From: Paraspadella gotoi
Taxonomy: Eukaryota > Chaetognatha
Reading direction: 5' to 3'
Assembly (NCBI GenBank): GCA_051294375.1
Contig: CM119264.1
Span: 22,593,826-22,657,825 of the forward strand
Length of the DNA stretch: 64,000 nucleotides
Part shown: positions 55,580 through 64,000 of the stretch, one piece after another
Layout: each line of letters opens with the position of its first letter
Numbering within the stretch: position 1 is the first letter of the stretch
Made by a program: the position numbers and the translations under genes
The notes under the pieces: generated by a model
Seen by the model: the letters and a program-made list of their open reading frames with translations, nothing else
What the model was told of the DNA's origin: nothing
Databases searched by the model: none

Positions 55580-58500
55580 GAGGAGGTGAGCGACGTTTCA
55601 ACGCCCACGCCTAATAGAGAAAAAGAAAATTCGCGATGTAACGTCTTTTTCTTTCTCACTCGTTGACTCCCGTAAAATTTAAATCTTTTAACTTCTGAGT
55701 TTTTTTAAACTTGTAAAAGGCTGCTGTTAACTGAAATTGTGGTCATAACAAAAAAGAAAGAAAACAATTCATAGGACAATCAGCAAAAAGTAGAAAATCT
55801 TGAGAGGGTTATCAATACTAGCTTTTCTTCTCGAAAAAAAAGGGCATAGCCAAACGTATGCATTGTTCCGTACTGTTCTTGTAGCGAGGTAGTCAAAATT
55901 TGGGGGATTATTTTTCTCCCTAACGCAAATAGAAAAAGAAAAGCCAATTAATTTATGTTTACAAGGAAAACAAATTGATTGATTTTTCCTTAGGGAATGA
56001 ATTTAGTAATTTTTAAAACTCTTTGCTCGATAAAAGTTATATTTGATAAACTATAAATGATATTTTGAGTTCACTCACCTGCAGTCATAAAGTAGCACAT
56101 ATTTAATATCGTCAGATAAGATATTCTTCTCCACATTTTTTTTCTCGCCGAAATGGAATCTTTGGCCCGTGGTTATTTTATCGTCATTGCGATACTTTAC
56201 GGCATCTTAGATGGCGAATTTGATGGCGAATTGGATGGCAAATTTGATGGCGAATTTGATGATAAAATTGATCGAAAACTGGAGAATGTCTGAGTTTGCG
56301 AACTGAATAAAAATGTGTATTGGACGAGATCAAAGACGAGCTGGATGACAACCTTTAAAGAAAAAAAATTAATACTCGTCTTATTTTGGTTAAATATTTC
56401 TTCAGACATAAAGCAAAGAACACCGATTACGTCACTGAGAAAATTACAGTAAATATTCTATGTTTTTATGTATATTTAAAACAAGATCCGTAATTCAAAT
56501 GTGTTGCGCCGCTGTGACTGCCTTATCAGGTGTATTTTTCGTGACATGATGTGATGTGATATGACTACTTGAATACAATAACTTTCTTACCCCATGTATT
56601 TATGACACGCACTGCATCGGAATTTCGTCTTTTGTTTTTTATAGTTTTAGAATTTCCTAAAGTCAGCGCGAGTAATCACTTTAATTTTTAGGATTTTCCC
56701 TTCCTAACAAATATGCATTGAGCAACCAACTATATGCCAGTTATGAGCATATTTAACGTAAGTGGGACAGACCGACGGACTGACCGACAGACCGACCAAA
56801 AAGTGACTTATTGAGTTGCTCCGCGAGAACTCGCGGCTCAACTAACAACGATGCTATAAAATCACCGTCGACGATCGTGGTTAGAATTTTTTACGAGTAT
56901 CAAAAAAAAAACGAGTTTGTGAAAAAAAACGAGTTTGTGAAACGTGAATGAATGGGCTGCACGCGAGTCACGACCGACGAGCGACGAGGAGCAGTGAAAA
57001 AAAAATAAACAAGTCACAAAGTCTTCTTCCTTTTTTTTTCGCGAGTCGACGCGTTATATCGAGGCGAGATGTCGGCGTTGCCTTGACGACGCCGCTGACG
57101 ACGACGACGAAGACGACGACGAAGACGACGACGACGACGACGGCGCCACGGAAAAACGCCACGCATTATCATCGCCTTCGCTTCGCAATCTCGCGCGGTT
57201 CACAAGACGCAATGAATGTTCACTGCGCGAGGCAGTGAGAGTGGCTGAAGTGAGTGGCCGAGATAAGTGAAGAGGTGAGTGACGAAGTGAGCGCGTTCGT
57301 GCCAGTAGTCGGCCACGAGAGGGGGGCGGATGGGGAAAGCGGGAAAGCGCGAAAGCTGAGACGAGGTTCGCAATAACCTGGATTATGGAAATTTTCAACT
57401 CGAGAGAAGAAAGTGAGACGTGAATGAGAATGAAATGGATGTTATTTCGCTCGAGTGACGAATTCGTGAAAGGAGAGACTTTACGTTTCACAATAATCAA
57501 AATAGTTTTATAAACGGGAAAGCCGCGTATGGCTTGCGTTCGTTAATGTTTACCTTTAACAGAATACAGATATCAAATCAGAATTCAAATCCTAATATAG
57601 CGTTTTTATTCGAATGCAACAAGGTTGATTCAGTTGTACTGAATAAAACATACAGACAAACAACTAATATATGTGTCGTGTTGTATAGATGCTCCCTGTA
57701 TTTCCTGAAGACAATATTAATATCCCTCTCCCCATAACCTTATTACATATGAAATAAATCATAGTTAACTCTAATACCTATTTAAATTTTTTATCTAATT
57801 TAAATTTAGTCAAATACAGTAAAAGTAATCTTGCAATTTTTCATTTACATCTAATCACCTCGTCGATTAAGACTCTGAATGACTCAAAAGGCCTTCGATC
57901 TTATCTTCGAGATTATCACTAATCAGGCCAAAAACCTGAAACTGTGAGAACGAAATAAAAGATAACATTTAATTCAAATAAACTGGCAATTAAAAAAAAA
58001 CAACTAAGTTTTTACAAAACTACGAATGTCTAGAAGTTATGGAAAACCATGACGGCTGCTTCTCATAACGTCAAGTAAATTTCATACCATTGATAAGTGA
58101 CTAATTGAAACCCGCCCCTGAAGTAGTGAAACTTATAGGGAAGTTCAAAATCTTTTTTTTTTTCTAAAAATTCTATGTTATTAACATTATTATTTGAAAA
58201 GAATTGGAAAAGAATGATTTTTTTTTAAACGGGCCCCTCTCTCTTAGCGAAAATGAAAATTTGTAAATGAACAAAAAGTGAGCAACTAAATTTTTCAATA
58301 TAAAGTGACAGCTTTTTTTTCTTGTTTTTTTTTTTTAGCGATGATTTTTCAAACATTGAGAAATTTTGTTTTCATCTCCATAGAAACGTGAAATGCGTCG
58401 TCGTCGGTGACGGTTGCGTCGGAAAAACTTGTCTCATTTGGGTCTACGCCAAAGATTCTTTTCCCGATCAGTACATCCCTACAGGTGGCGTGGAAGTATG

Positions 58501-60621
58501 AAAAATTGCAAATTTTAAATTTTAAATGGAAACAGCTTTAAAGAATTCTACTGTCAGTATTAATTATTGTATTAAAATATTTTTTGGCAAAAATCCCATA
58601 GTAAAGATAGAATAAATTAAAAAAGATCGCAGTGAATTAAATTTATGGCCGCATTCAGCAGTATTATAATATAAGATTTATTACCATTAAAAATTGAGCT
58701 ATTCGCAATACGTATCTCTGATTTTAGTGTTCGATTCGTACACGGCCAACGTTAAAATTGATGGAGAATTTTACAGCCTCAGCTTATGGGACACGGCAGG
58801 TAAGTTTTCGTTTAACAAAAACTTTGAGCAACTTAAATGTAATCGGGCATTGCAATAAGTTCACCCATCGCTTGACCAGCTCTTGACCACTAGGTACCGG
58901 GACCAATCCCTATTGTTACCTACCCGCTGGGAAGCGTGTGGACGGCCGTAACCGCCTTGGCCCAAGGCTTGGGTCGTGGAAAACACTCAAGCATGGTTCA
59001 AAGCCCATGACCAGTTCTATGCCTGCTAGAAGGGTTAAAGAAGTTGAAATTAGTCATCTATACTATAGCCCAATTAGTGCACATAATTGGGCATTAATTG
59101 TTACCTATAATTTTATTGTCGACTTATTAGAAAGAACTGAATGTATAATTGCACTGCTAAAGTAGTTGTAGGTTAATTTCTCGCGGTTAAATTTTACTAA
59201 ATTAACTTTTATGTTCTTTTGTGGAGAGTTAATTACTTGATCACGGGCAATAAAATCTTGGCCTCAGATGGCGTCGGAGAAAAGGGGGGGAGGAAACTCG
59301 AACGGCAATTTCATCGAACACGAAAAAATCATGAGCAGAAACGCTGAAAACAATAAAAGGAAAAAAAAGAACAAGATATAAAAGGAAAAAGAGAGGAAAA
59401 GAAAAGGAAAAAAAGAAAAGAGAAAAAAGGTGAAGGCAAAAAGTAATGGAAAAAAGGCAATAAAAGAAGAAACGACTGCATTAAAGCGAAAATATGTCAA
59501 TAGATGACAATTCTTATTAAAGAAAACAATTGACAAACTTTCTCTAAATCGTTTCCAAAAACCATCTAAGGTAAAATTATCTTTTGAGAATAGGGCAAGA
59601 TGCCTACGACAGACTACGCCCGCTCTCTTATCCCCACAACCGACGTTTTTCTCCTATGCTTTTCAACCGCCGAGCCCACCTCCTTCTACAATATCAGGTG
59701 ACTGAAAGTGTTACGATTAATTACCATTTCTTTCTCTTTACGTCTGTACATTGATATTTTGAGGAATTCTCTTCTCCATGATAACAGAATTAAAGACAGT
59801 GCCGTTCAATCGTTTGACCTTTTGTTTTGAGTCTTGATCTCTCCGCCTCAGATCGAAGTGGTATCCCGAGATCCACCATCACGCCCCGGCGTCCCCATCA
59901 TCCTCGTCGGGACGAAGACTGACCTTCGCGAGACGATGTTGGCCAGAAGGAAGAGCCGACGCACCCCCGGGTGCCAGTCGTCCAGTGAGAAGTGACGAGA
60001 ACTTTAAAATTTCACGGTCGCGGAATCGTCTTGTTCCGTTTTGGTCTCTAAATTGATTCTACTTTATGCGAAGATATAAATTGTGAATTGTGAATGACAC
60101 AAAAAAATTAAAATCGAAATAAACAACCCAAAGCTCGAAATCTAATTCATTCCGAGGGTTCTTTTTCCAAAAATCAAAATAGCGCCCAAGGTCCCAATGG
60201 ACCCCTGAAATTGAAGTTAAAATAGAAGATTGAGATCAAAACACAATAAAACTTTTGCTTTGTGGATGTCGATCGTCGGTGAAAGGATTGCAATTGTTGT
60301 TTGTTCTTTTTTTTTCTTTTTTATCTTTCCTATCAAAATCTTTTATCTTTATTCTCTAATTTTTCTCCCCTTCCACGCCCACCACCTCTATTTCCCAACC
60401 TTCCCTTCTCTCCTTACACAGACGATCCTCCCGGCGTTCGACCGTCTCCACCGAGGACGGCGTCCGCCTCGCCAAGGAGATTCGGGCCGCGACCTACCTC
60501 GAGTGCAGCGCCCTCACACGCTGAAGGGCGTCGTCGGATCTTCCACGAGGCCGTTTATGTCGGGACGAAGGGGGAGACGCCCGAGGAGCCCAAACGGCAG
60601 AGGACGTGTCGGATCGTTTGA
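53094..60621 (+). CDS. Rho-family small GTPase (whole gene span)
   Basis: Rho GTPases switch between GTP and GDP forms and control actin and polarity from membranes. The exons show the P loop [12 protein letters not shown], switch I effector region [18 protein letters not shown] with the catalytic Gln, then [26 protein letters not shown], the base-specificity motif LVGTKTDL, and YLECSALT, the SAL/K motif. The protein ends in TCRIV, a CAAX-type prenylation box. It resembles the Rac/Cdc42 branch. A probable N-terminal Ser/Pro/Arg-rich extension recalls RhoU/RhoV, but those lack this C-terminus. Single-base indels in three exons look like errors. I cannot fix the subfamily. Confidence 0.85.
53927..53985. 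repeat. Short GAT/GAC-rich repeat
   Basis: The sequence would encode an Asp run in one frame and a Met/Thr run in another; no exon borders are convincing. Confidence 0.6.
54388..54498 (+). CDS. Short Cys-rich open frame, unknown
   Basis: The frame reads [18 protein letters not shown] and then [11 protein letters not shown] before TGA. Five Cys in about 25 residues are unusual for random AT-rich DNA. A possible acceptor CCCAG lies at 54391-54395. There is no family match that I recognise and no upstream exon can be tied to it. Confidence 0.2.
   Translation: MPREGDVCYCYRAHWKCCQSYHFYSCQKVDSSGGDA
55053..55090. mobile_element. Solo end of the 36-bp TIR family
   Basis: This segment matches the right end of the element at 30452-31085 with two differences and is preceded by the same kind of ATTA-rich sequence. 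The matching left end is not seen. Confidence 0.65.
55317..55610 (-). CDS. LDL-receptor class A domain exon of an unknown gene
   Basis: On the minus strand the exon lies between acceptor CTCTATTAG and donor AAACCGA|GTAAGG, entering and leaving in phase 1. After a Ser run from a GAC repeat and about 30 residues without domain, it encodes one complete LDLa module: [23 protein letters not shown] and DNEDEEEC. All six Cys and the Ca-binding acidic cluster are present. LDLa modules occur in receptors and in secreted matrix proteins, so the full protein is unknown. It lies inside the first intron of the Rho gene on the opposite strand. No other exon was found. Confidence 0.8.
55545..55580. repeat. 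(GAC)n microsatellite inside the LDLa exon
   Basis: GAC triplets on the plus strand encode the Ser run of the minus-strand exon. Confidence 0.9.
56205..56280. repeat. 15-bp tandem repeat x 5
   Basis: Units read GATGGCGAATTTGAT with small changes. Confidence 0.85.
56765..56855. repeat. GACC repeat followed by a strong hairpin
   Basis: A GACAGACCGACC-type repeat (56767-56800) is followed by TTGAGTTGCTCCGCGAG, AA, and CTCGCGGCTCAAC, which fold back on each other. This may be the end of an unrecognised mobile element. Confidence 0.5.
57090..57142. repeat. (GAC)n microsatellite
   Basis: GAC triplets with a few GAA changes produce hydrophobic or Ser-run open frames on the minus strand. Confidence 0.9.
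58384..58484 (+). CDS. Rho exon with P loop and switch I
   Basis: The exon follows CATCTCCATAG and ends in phase 1 at CCTACAG|GTGGCG. It encodes [17 protein letters not shown] and then [10 protein letters not shown]. The residue after GDG is Cys where most Rho proteins have Ala; Gly12 and the GKT lysine are present. There are no frame breaks. Confidence 0.93.
58728..58799 (+). CDS. Rho exon, switch I end to DTAG
   Basis: The exon follows GATTTTAG, completes Val of TVFD and encodes [18 protein letters not shown] and then SLWDTA, leaving in phase 1 at GGCAG|GTAAGT. The frame is intact. Confidence 0.93.
58839..59100 (+). mobile_element. Diverged tRNA-derived SINE copy
   Basis: This intronic copy shares with 34687-34985 the head TCGGGCATTG, GACCACTAGGTACCGGG, TACCTACCC, GGGAAGCGTG and GGACGGCCGTAA. 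Its B box is altered (GGGACCAATCCC). Confidence 0.75.
59594..59697 (+). CDS. Rho exon, switch II
   Basis: The exon follows GAGAATAG and encodes [14 protein letters not shown] and [17 protein letters not shown]. One extra C in TATCCCCAC breaks the frame; the other copy at 63282 has TATCCTCCA in the same place. The donor is ATCAG|GTGACT. Confidence 0.88.
59852..59984 (+). CDS. Rho exon, KWYPEI to TKTDL
   Basis: The exon follows CCGCCTCAG and encodes [12 protein letters not shown] and, after a missing [17 protein letters not shown]. The copy at 63539 has the missing C. The last 30 bases differ between the copies more than elsewhere, so the insert-helix sequence is unsure. Confidence 0.85.
60422..60621 (+). 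CDS. Rho last exon with CRIV box
   Basis: The exon follows CTTACACAG and reads [19 protein letters not shown] then CSALT. A two-base excess (ACAC) and one missing C then shift the frame before [18 protein letters not shown] and TCRIV with TGA at 60619-60621. The Cys at the fourth-last residue is the likely prenylation site. Confidence 0.87.
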
Positions 60622-60875
60622 GGGAGGATGTCGCAGACGACGGGATACTTGGGGGGGGGTGTCATGTGACGGAAATATTGGATTGCGATTACCTATTATT
60701 GGAGAAGATTTTACTATCAAAAATTGCGAGAATTTTAAAGCGGTCGAACGATTAGATTCATTTAATTACGTAGAGTTTTCCGCGCCAGAATTTCCTTGAT
60801 GGATTTTCCCTCGTTTTTCTACATCTTACAGATACTACTAATTTTTGTTTTATCAACAAATTTCAGTGGTCTTGA

Positions 60876-60881
60876 AATAAA
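60876..60881 (+). terminator. Rho poly(A) signal
   Basis: AATAAA lies about 255 nt after the stop. Confidence 0.5.
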
Positions 60882-61549
60882 AAAAACCTTAAATAATAGC
60901 TAGTACGGTTATCTTATTTTATTCTTATTTTTATTTAGTTCCCTTTCCCCTTCTGAAGGAATTGCTGCGCAGAGGACTGTTCTTTTGTCGTATTTTCTAT
61001 AAACAGTTAATCTGTAGTTTCACAAAAATTACGGAAGAGAGGGCTTCAGAAGGAAACACAAATAACAAAAAGTTGCCTATCAAATTGAACCTTTATAATT
61101 ATATGGTCAAATTGTTGTTTTTGGATCTTACTACTATTAAAAGTGATATATATGCGTTTGTTCGATTTTAATTTATCACAACAATAAATTCTGGAGAGCT
61201 ATTTATCAATAATAATATACTAAGAGTTTTGATAAAGAAACAATGATTCGGGATTGACTTGACATAAAAAAATTCTCCATAATGAGACTGGTTATAATGA
61301 TATAATCTATAACAAATATTACGATTTGTTTTTTGATATTATATTCATGATTAGCTCGACTGAGAAATAAAAACGTCGGGATTCGATCGCGCTGAATCAC
61401 CAATAGACTTGATGTCACTAAATTTATTAAACTTGTGTAAAATCGGAGTGTGAATTGTTCGCGGCATCGTCTTCCCCAAAAGTATAAATTATAAAATGAA
61501 TTGAAAAGATACTCACATGGACAACACATATATCTACACTCTACATTCT

Positions 61550-62455
61550 ACAGTCTTGTGCAAAAAAAAAACAGTGCCACTTTATAACTTTAAATTCCAG
61601 ACCCTCTTTGAAAACATTTTTAAAAATGATATAAAAAAATATTTTTTTAAAAAAAAGGAATCAATGGTGTCTAAATTTTTTTAGAATTGGTCAGGTGGTT
61701 TAGGAGATATGATTTTTTAAACTTGAGTGTTCAAAAAACCAAACGGTAAAATCGATTTTTATCTATATGGTATTTTTTTTTAACTAAAAAAATTATAAAA
61801 TAAAAAAGGCTGTCATTGTAGTTGGGAAAAAGCTTTAGATATTCAGATTGCTCAGACACATACTCCAATATCTATATCTATATATTTTTTTTTCATCAAA
61901 TTGGTACATCCAATATCTTATAATAAAAAGGTTTTATTCAAATGCAAAAAATTTGTTTTTTTGAAATTCGATCATGCCATTGATAAACACATAATTAAGA
62001 AAGTAAGCTAGCTGGACTACTGGGAGTTGGAAAATAAATAATGTTAATGATTTTTTTTACAAAATATGAAGTCACTATGTTAGATAATTTAGCCACAATA
62101 TTTGATCATTTCATTTCATTCCCATTTGAAATCTGTGTATAAGCTTCAGAATCATGGACTTATCTTACATCATACGTTTTAATAACTTTAAATTATTATT
62201 AGGGATCTGGGGTAATCAAGTTATCCAGCTATCCCTCCGGATGCTCAGTATAATTTTTTTTAAATTTTTAATCTACTTCACGTATTGCAAAATATCATAA
62301 GAAAAAAGATTAGTCTTAAATCTATCAGATTTTTTTACATGCAGCTTTGTGGTAGAGTACATCATTTTAAAAAATCATTGCTCTTAAACGGATGGCCCAA
62401 TTTTATTAAAATTTATGCCAAACTTATCATTTTTTTTGCACAAGACTGTAAAGTG
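61550..62455. mobile_element. Tc1/mariner-type non-autonomous element
   Basis: TA is followed by CAGTCTTGTGCAAAAA at the left end and the inverted sequence, then TA, at the right end. CAGTNTTGTGCAAAA ends with TA duplications are typical of Tc1/mariner transposons. A second stretch (GATTTTTTAAA and its surroundings near 61700 and 62365) is also inverted, so the arms extend to about 200 bp. No intact transposase is seen. Confidence 0.8.
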
Positions 62456-62680
62456 TTGAATTTCATTTGGCTTGACTTTTATGCAGAGAAAGAAAAAAAG
62501 AAAGACGGAAGCTTCCATCAGGAGAAGCAACGACAGAGACGAAGACAGCGCTAGCGGCTGGAGGCACAACAAACTTGGATGTCTCAAATACAAAAACATT
62601 TCGGGAAACGGGGAAAAAAAATTTGTGTGAAAAAAACGCGATAAGAAGAAATGTTTGGAATTCTTTCTAGATTATATTCT

Positions 62681-62765
<85 letters not shown>

Positions 62766-63013
62766 CTCTCTCTCTCACTCTCTGAGTCCCGACTAAAGAA
62801 GAAGAACACAATAGAAAAAAAACGGAGAAAAAAAAAATATTTTTTACCAAAAAAAAACAATTTAGGTGAAGAAACAAGGATTAAGATCTCGCGACCATCA
62901 ACAAGGGGAAGGGGGAGATGGGACGAAGAGACAGGGTGGCTGGGGTGGGATGGGGTGGTTGTTGAGGGCGGGTAAGGGTGAAGAAAAAAAAGGGGTTTTA
63001 ATGAGGAGACGAA
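62456..63013. other. Downstream region with TC tract
   Basis: A TC tract (62685-62782) is followed by A-rich and G-rich purine sequence up to the gap. I see no gene. Confidence 0.7.
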
Positions 63014-63038
63014 NNNNNNNNNNNNNNNNNNNNNNNNN
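63014..63038. other. Assembly gap, 25 N
   Basis: The sequence right of the gap repeats 59356 onward, so this gap probably hides an unmerged overlap. Confidence 0.95.
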
Positions 63039-63281
63039 AAAAAAAAAAAGAACAAGATATAAAAGGAAAAAGAGAGGAAAAGAAAGGAGAGAAAAAAAGA
63101 AAAGAGAAAAAAAAGGTGAAGGCAAAAAGTAATGGAAAAAAAGCAATAAAAGAAGAAACGACTGCATTAAAGCGAATATCGTCAATAGATGACACAAATT
63201 CTTCATTAAAGAAAACACTTGACAAACTTTCTTAATCGTTTCCAAAAACCATCTATAGGTAAAAGTTTCTTTTGAGAATAG

Positions 63282-63386
63282 GCAAGATGCCTACGACAGA
63301 CTACGTCCCGCTCTCTTATCCTCCAAACCGACGTTTTTCTCCTATGCTTCTTCAACCGCCGAGCCCACCTCCTCTACAATAATCAG
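63282..63386 (+). CDS. Duplicate of the Rho switch II exon
   Basis: It matches 59594-59697. One G is missing at the acceptor side and the donor reads ATCAGGATG instead of ATCAGGTGA. Confidence 0.7.
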
Positions 63387-63538
63387 GATGATGAAGTGTT
63401 ACGATTAATTACCATTTCTTTCTCTTTACGTCTGTACATTGATATTTTGAGTGAATTCTCTCTCTCCATGATAACGAACTAAGCCAGTGCCGTTCATCGT
63501 TGACCTTTTGTTTTGAGTCTTGATCTCTCCGGCCTCAG

Positions 63539-63672
63539 ATCGAAGTGGTATCCCGAGATCCACCATCACGCCCCCGGCGTCCCCATCATCCTCGTCGGAC
63601 GAAGACTGACCTTCGCGAGACGATAGTTGGCCAAAGGAAGCCACGCCGCCTCGGAGAACGTCCGGCTGCCAA
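63539..63672 (+). CDS. Duplicate of the Rho KWYPEI exon
   Basis: It matches 59852-59984 and has an intact [19 protein letters not shown] frame; a missing G then precedes TKTDL. The end of the exon (about 63640-63672) differs from the first copy. Confidence 0.7.
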
Positions 63673-64000
63673 GTGAGAAGTGACGAGAACTTTAAATTTC
63701 ACGGTCGCGGAATCGTCTGATTCCCGTTCTTTGGTCTCTAATTGATTCTACTTTATGCCGAAGATATAAATTGTGAATGTGAATGACACCAAAAAAATTA
63801 ATCGAAATAAACAACCCAAAGCTCGCAAATCTAATTCATCCGAGGAGTTCTTTTCTCTCAAAAATCAAAATAGCGCCCGCAACCGGTCCCCAATCCGGGA
63901 CCCCTGAAATTGCAAGTTAAAAAATAGAAAGATGCAGATAAAACACAAATAAAACTCTTTGCTTGTGGATGTCGATCGTCGGTGAAAGGATTGCAATTTT

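Larger units (their letters stand above)
63039..64000 (+). repeat. Second copy of 59356-60300, with two Rho exons
   Basis: The copy begins at the first base after the 25-N gap and runs to the window end. Most differences from 59356-60300 are one-base indels, and each copy holds the right base where the other shifts frame. This fits the same locus assembled twice, or two haplotypes. A true tandem duplication is less likely. Confidence 0.8.

Noticed and set aside
56968-57162. Minus-strand hydrophobic frame resembling a signal peptide for the LDLa gene
   Set aside because: The Val/Phe run comes from the GAC microsatellite, and that frame has no ATG.
63282-63672. Second, paralogous Rho gene
   Set aside because: The copy starts exactly after a 25-N gap and its intron sequence is equally similar, which favours an unmerged overlap or a haplotype.

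Overview
This 64 kb window comes from an animal genome, most likely an arthropod. Its genes are split by introns with GT-AG borders, the non-coding DNA is AT-rich and full of GA/TC microsatellites, and the families present are metazoan (Wnt10, an LMO/Beadex LIM-only protein, a Rho-family GTPase, an LDL-receptor class A protein). The LIM2 sequence resembles arthropod Beadex. I cannot name the species; the very high simple-repeat load would suit a crustacean, but that is inference. The assembly looks like a long-read draft: exons of the LMO and Rho genes carry isolated one- or two-base indels, mostly in homopolymers. There are eight N gaps, four of them exactly 25 N.

Layout: (a) 1-302 repeats 7448-7751 and abuts a 25-N gap. 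(b) 2635-9446, plus strand, is an LMO/Beadex gene with two LIM domains and a long Gly/Ala/His-rich tail. (c) 9447-14754 is gene-poor, with a TIR element and a minisatellite of about 115 bp unit. (d) 14755-50653, plus strand, is a Wnt10 orthologue. Eight core exons are firm and three or four 5' exons are inferred from matching splice phases. One intron of 18.9 kb holds minisatellites, TIR elements, a tRNA-derived SINE and most gaps. (e) 53094-60621, plus strand, is a Rho-family GTPase with a probable N-terminal extension. Its first intron contains, on the minus strand, an LDLa-domain exon of another gene. (f) 60622-63013 holds a Tc1/mariner-type TIR element and a TC tract. (g) 63039-64000 repeats 59356-60300 directly after a 25-N gap.

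The genes do not form an operon. LMO is a nuclear LIM adaptor, Wnt10 a secreted ligand and the GTPase a membrane-tethered switch; their adjacency is not evidence of shared function. The most unusual non-genic signals are a hammerhead-ribozyme-like motif near 22.2 kb with a covarying second copy near 21.46 kb, several non-autonomous TIR elements with perfect or long inverted ends, clusters of palindromic TGACGTCA and TCACGTGA sites, and two places where neighbouring contigs appear to overlap without being merged.
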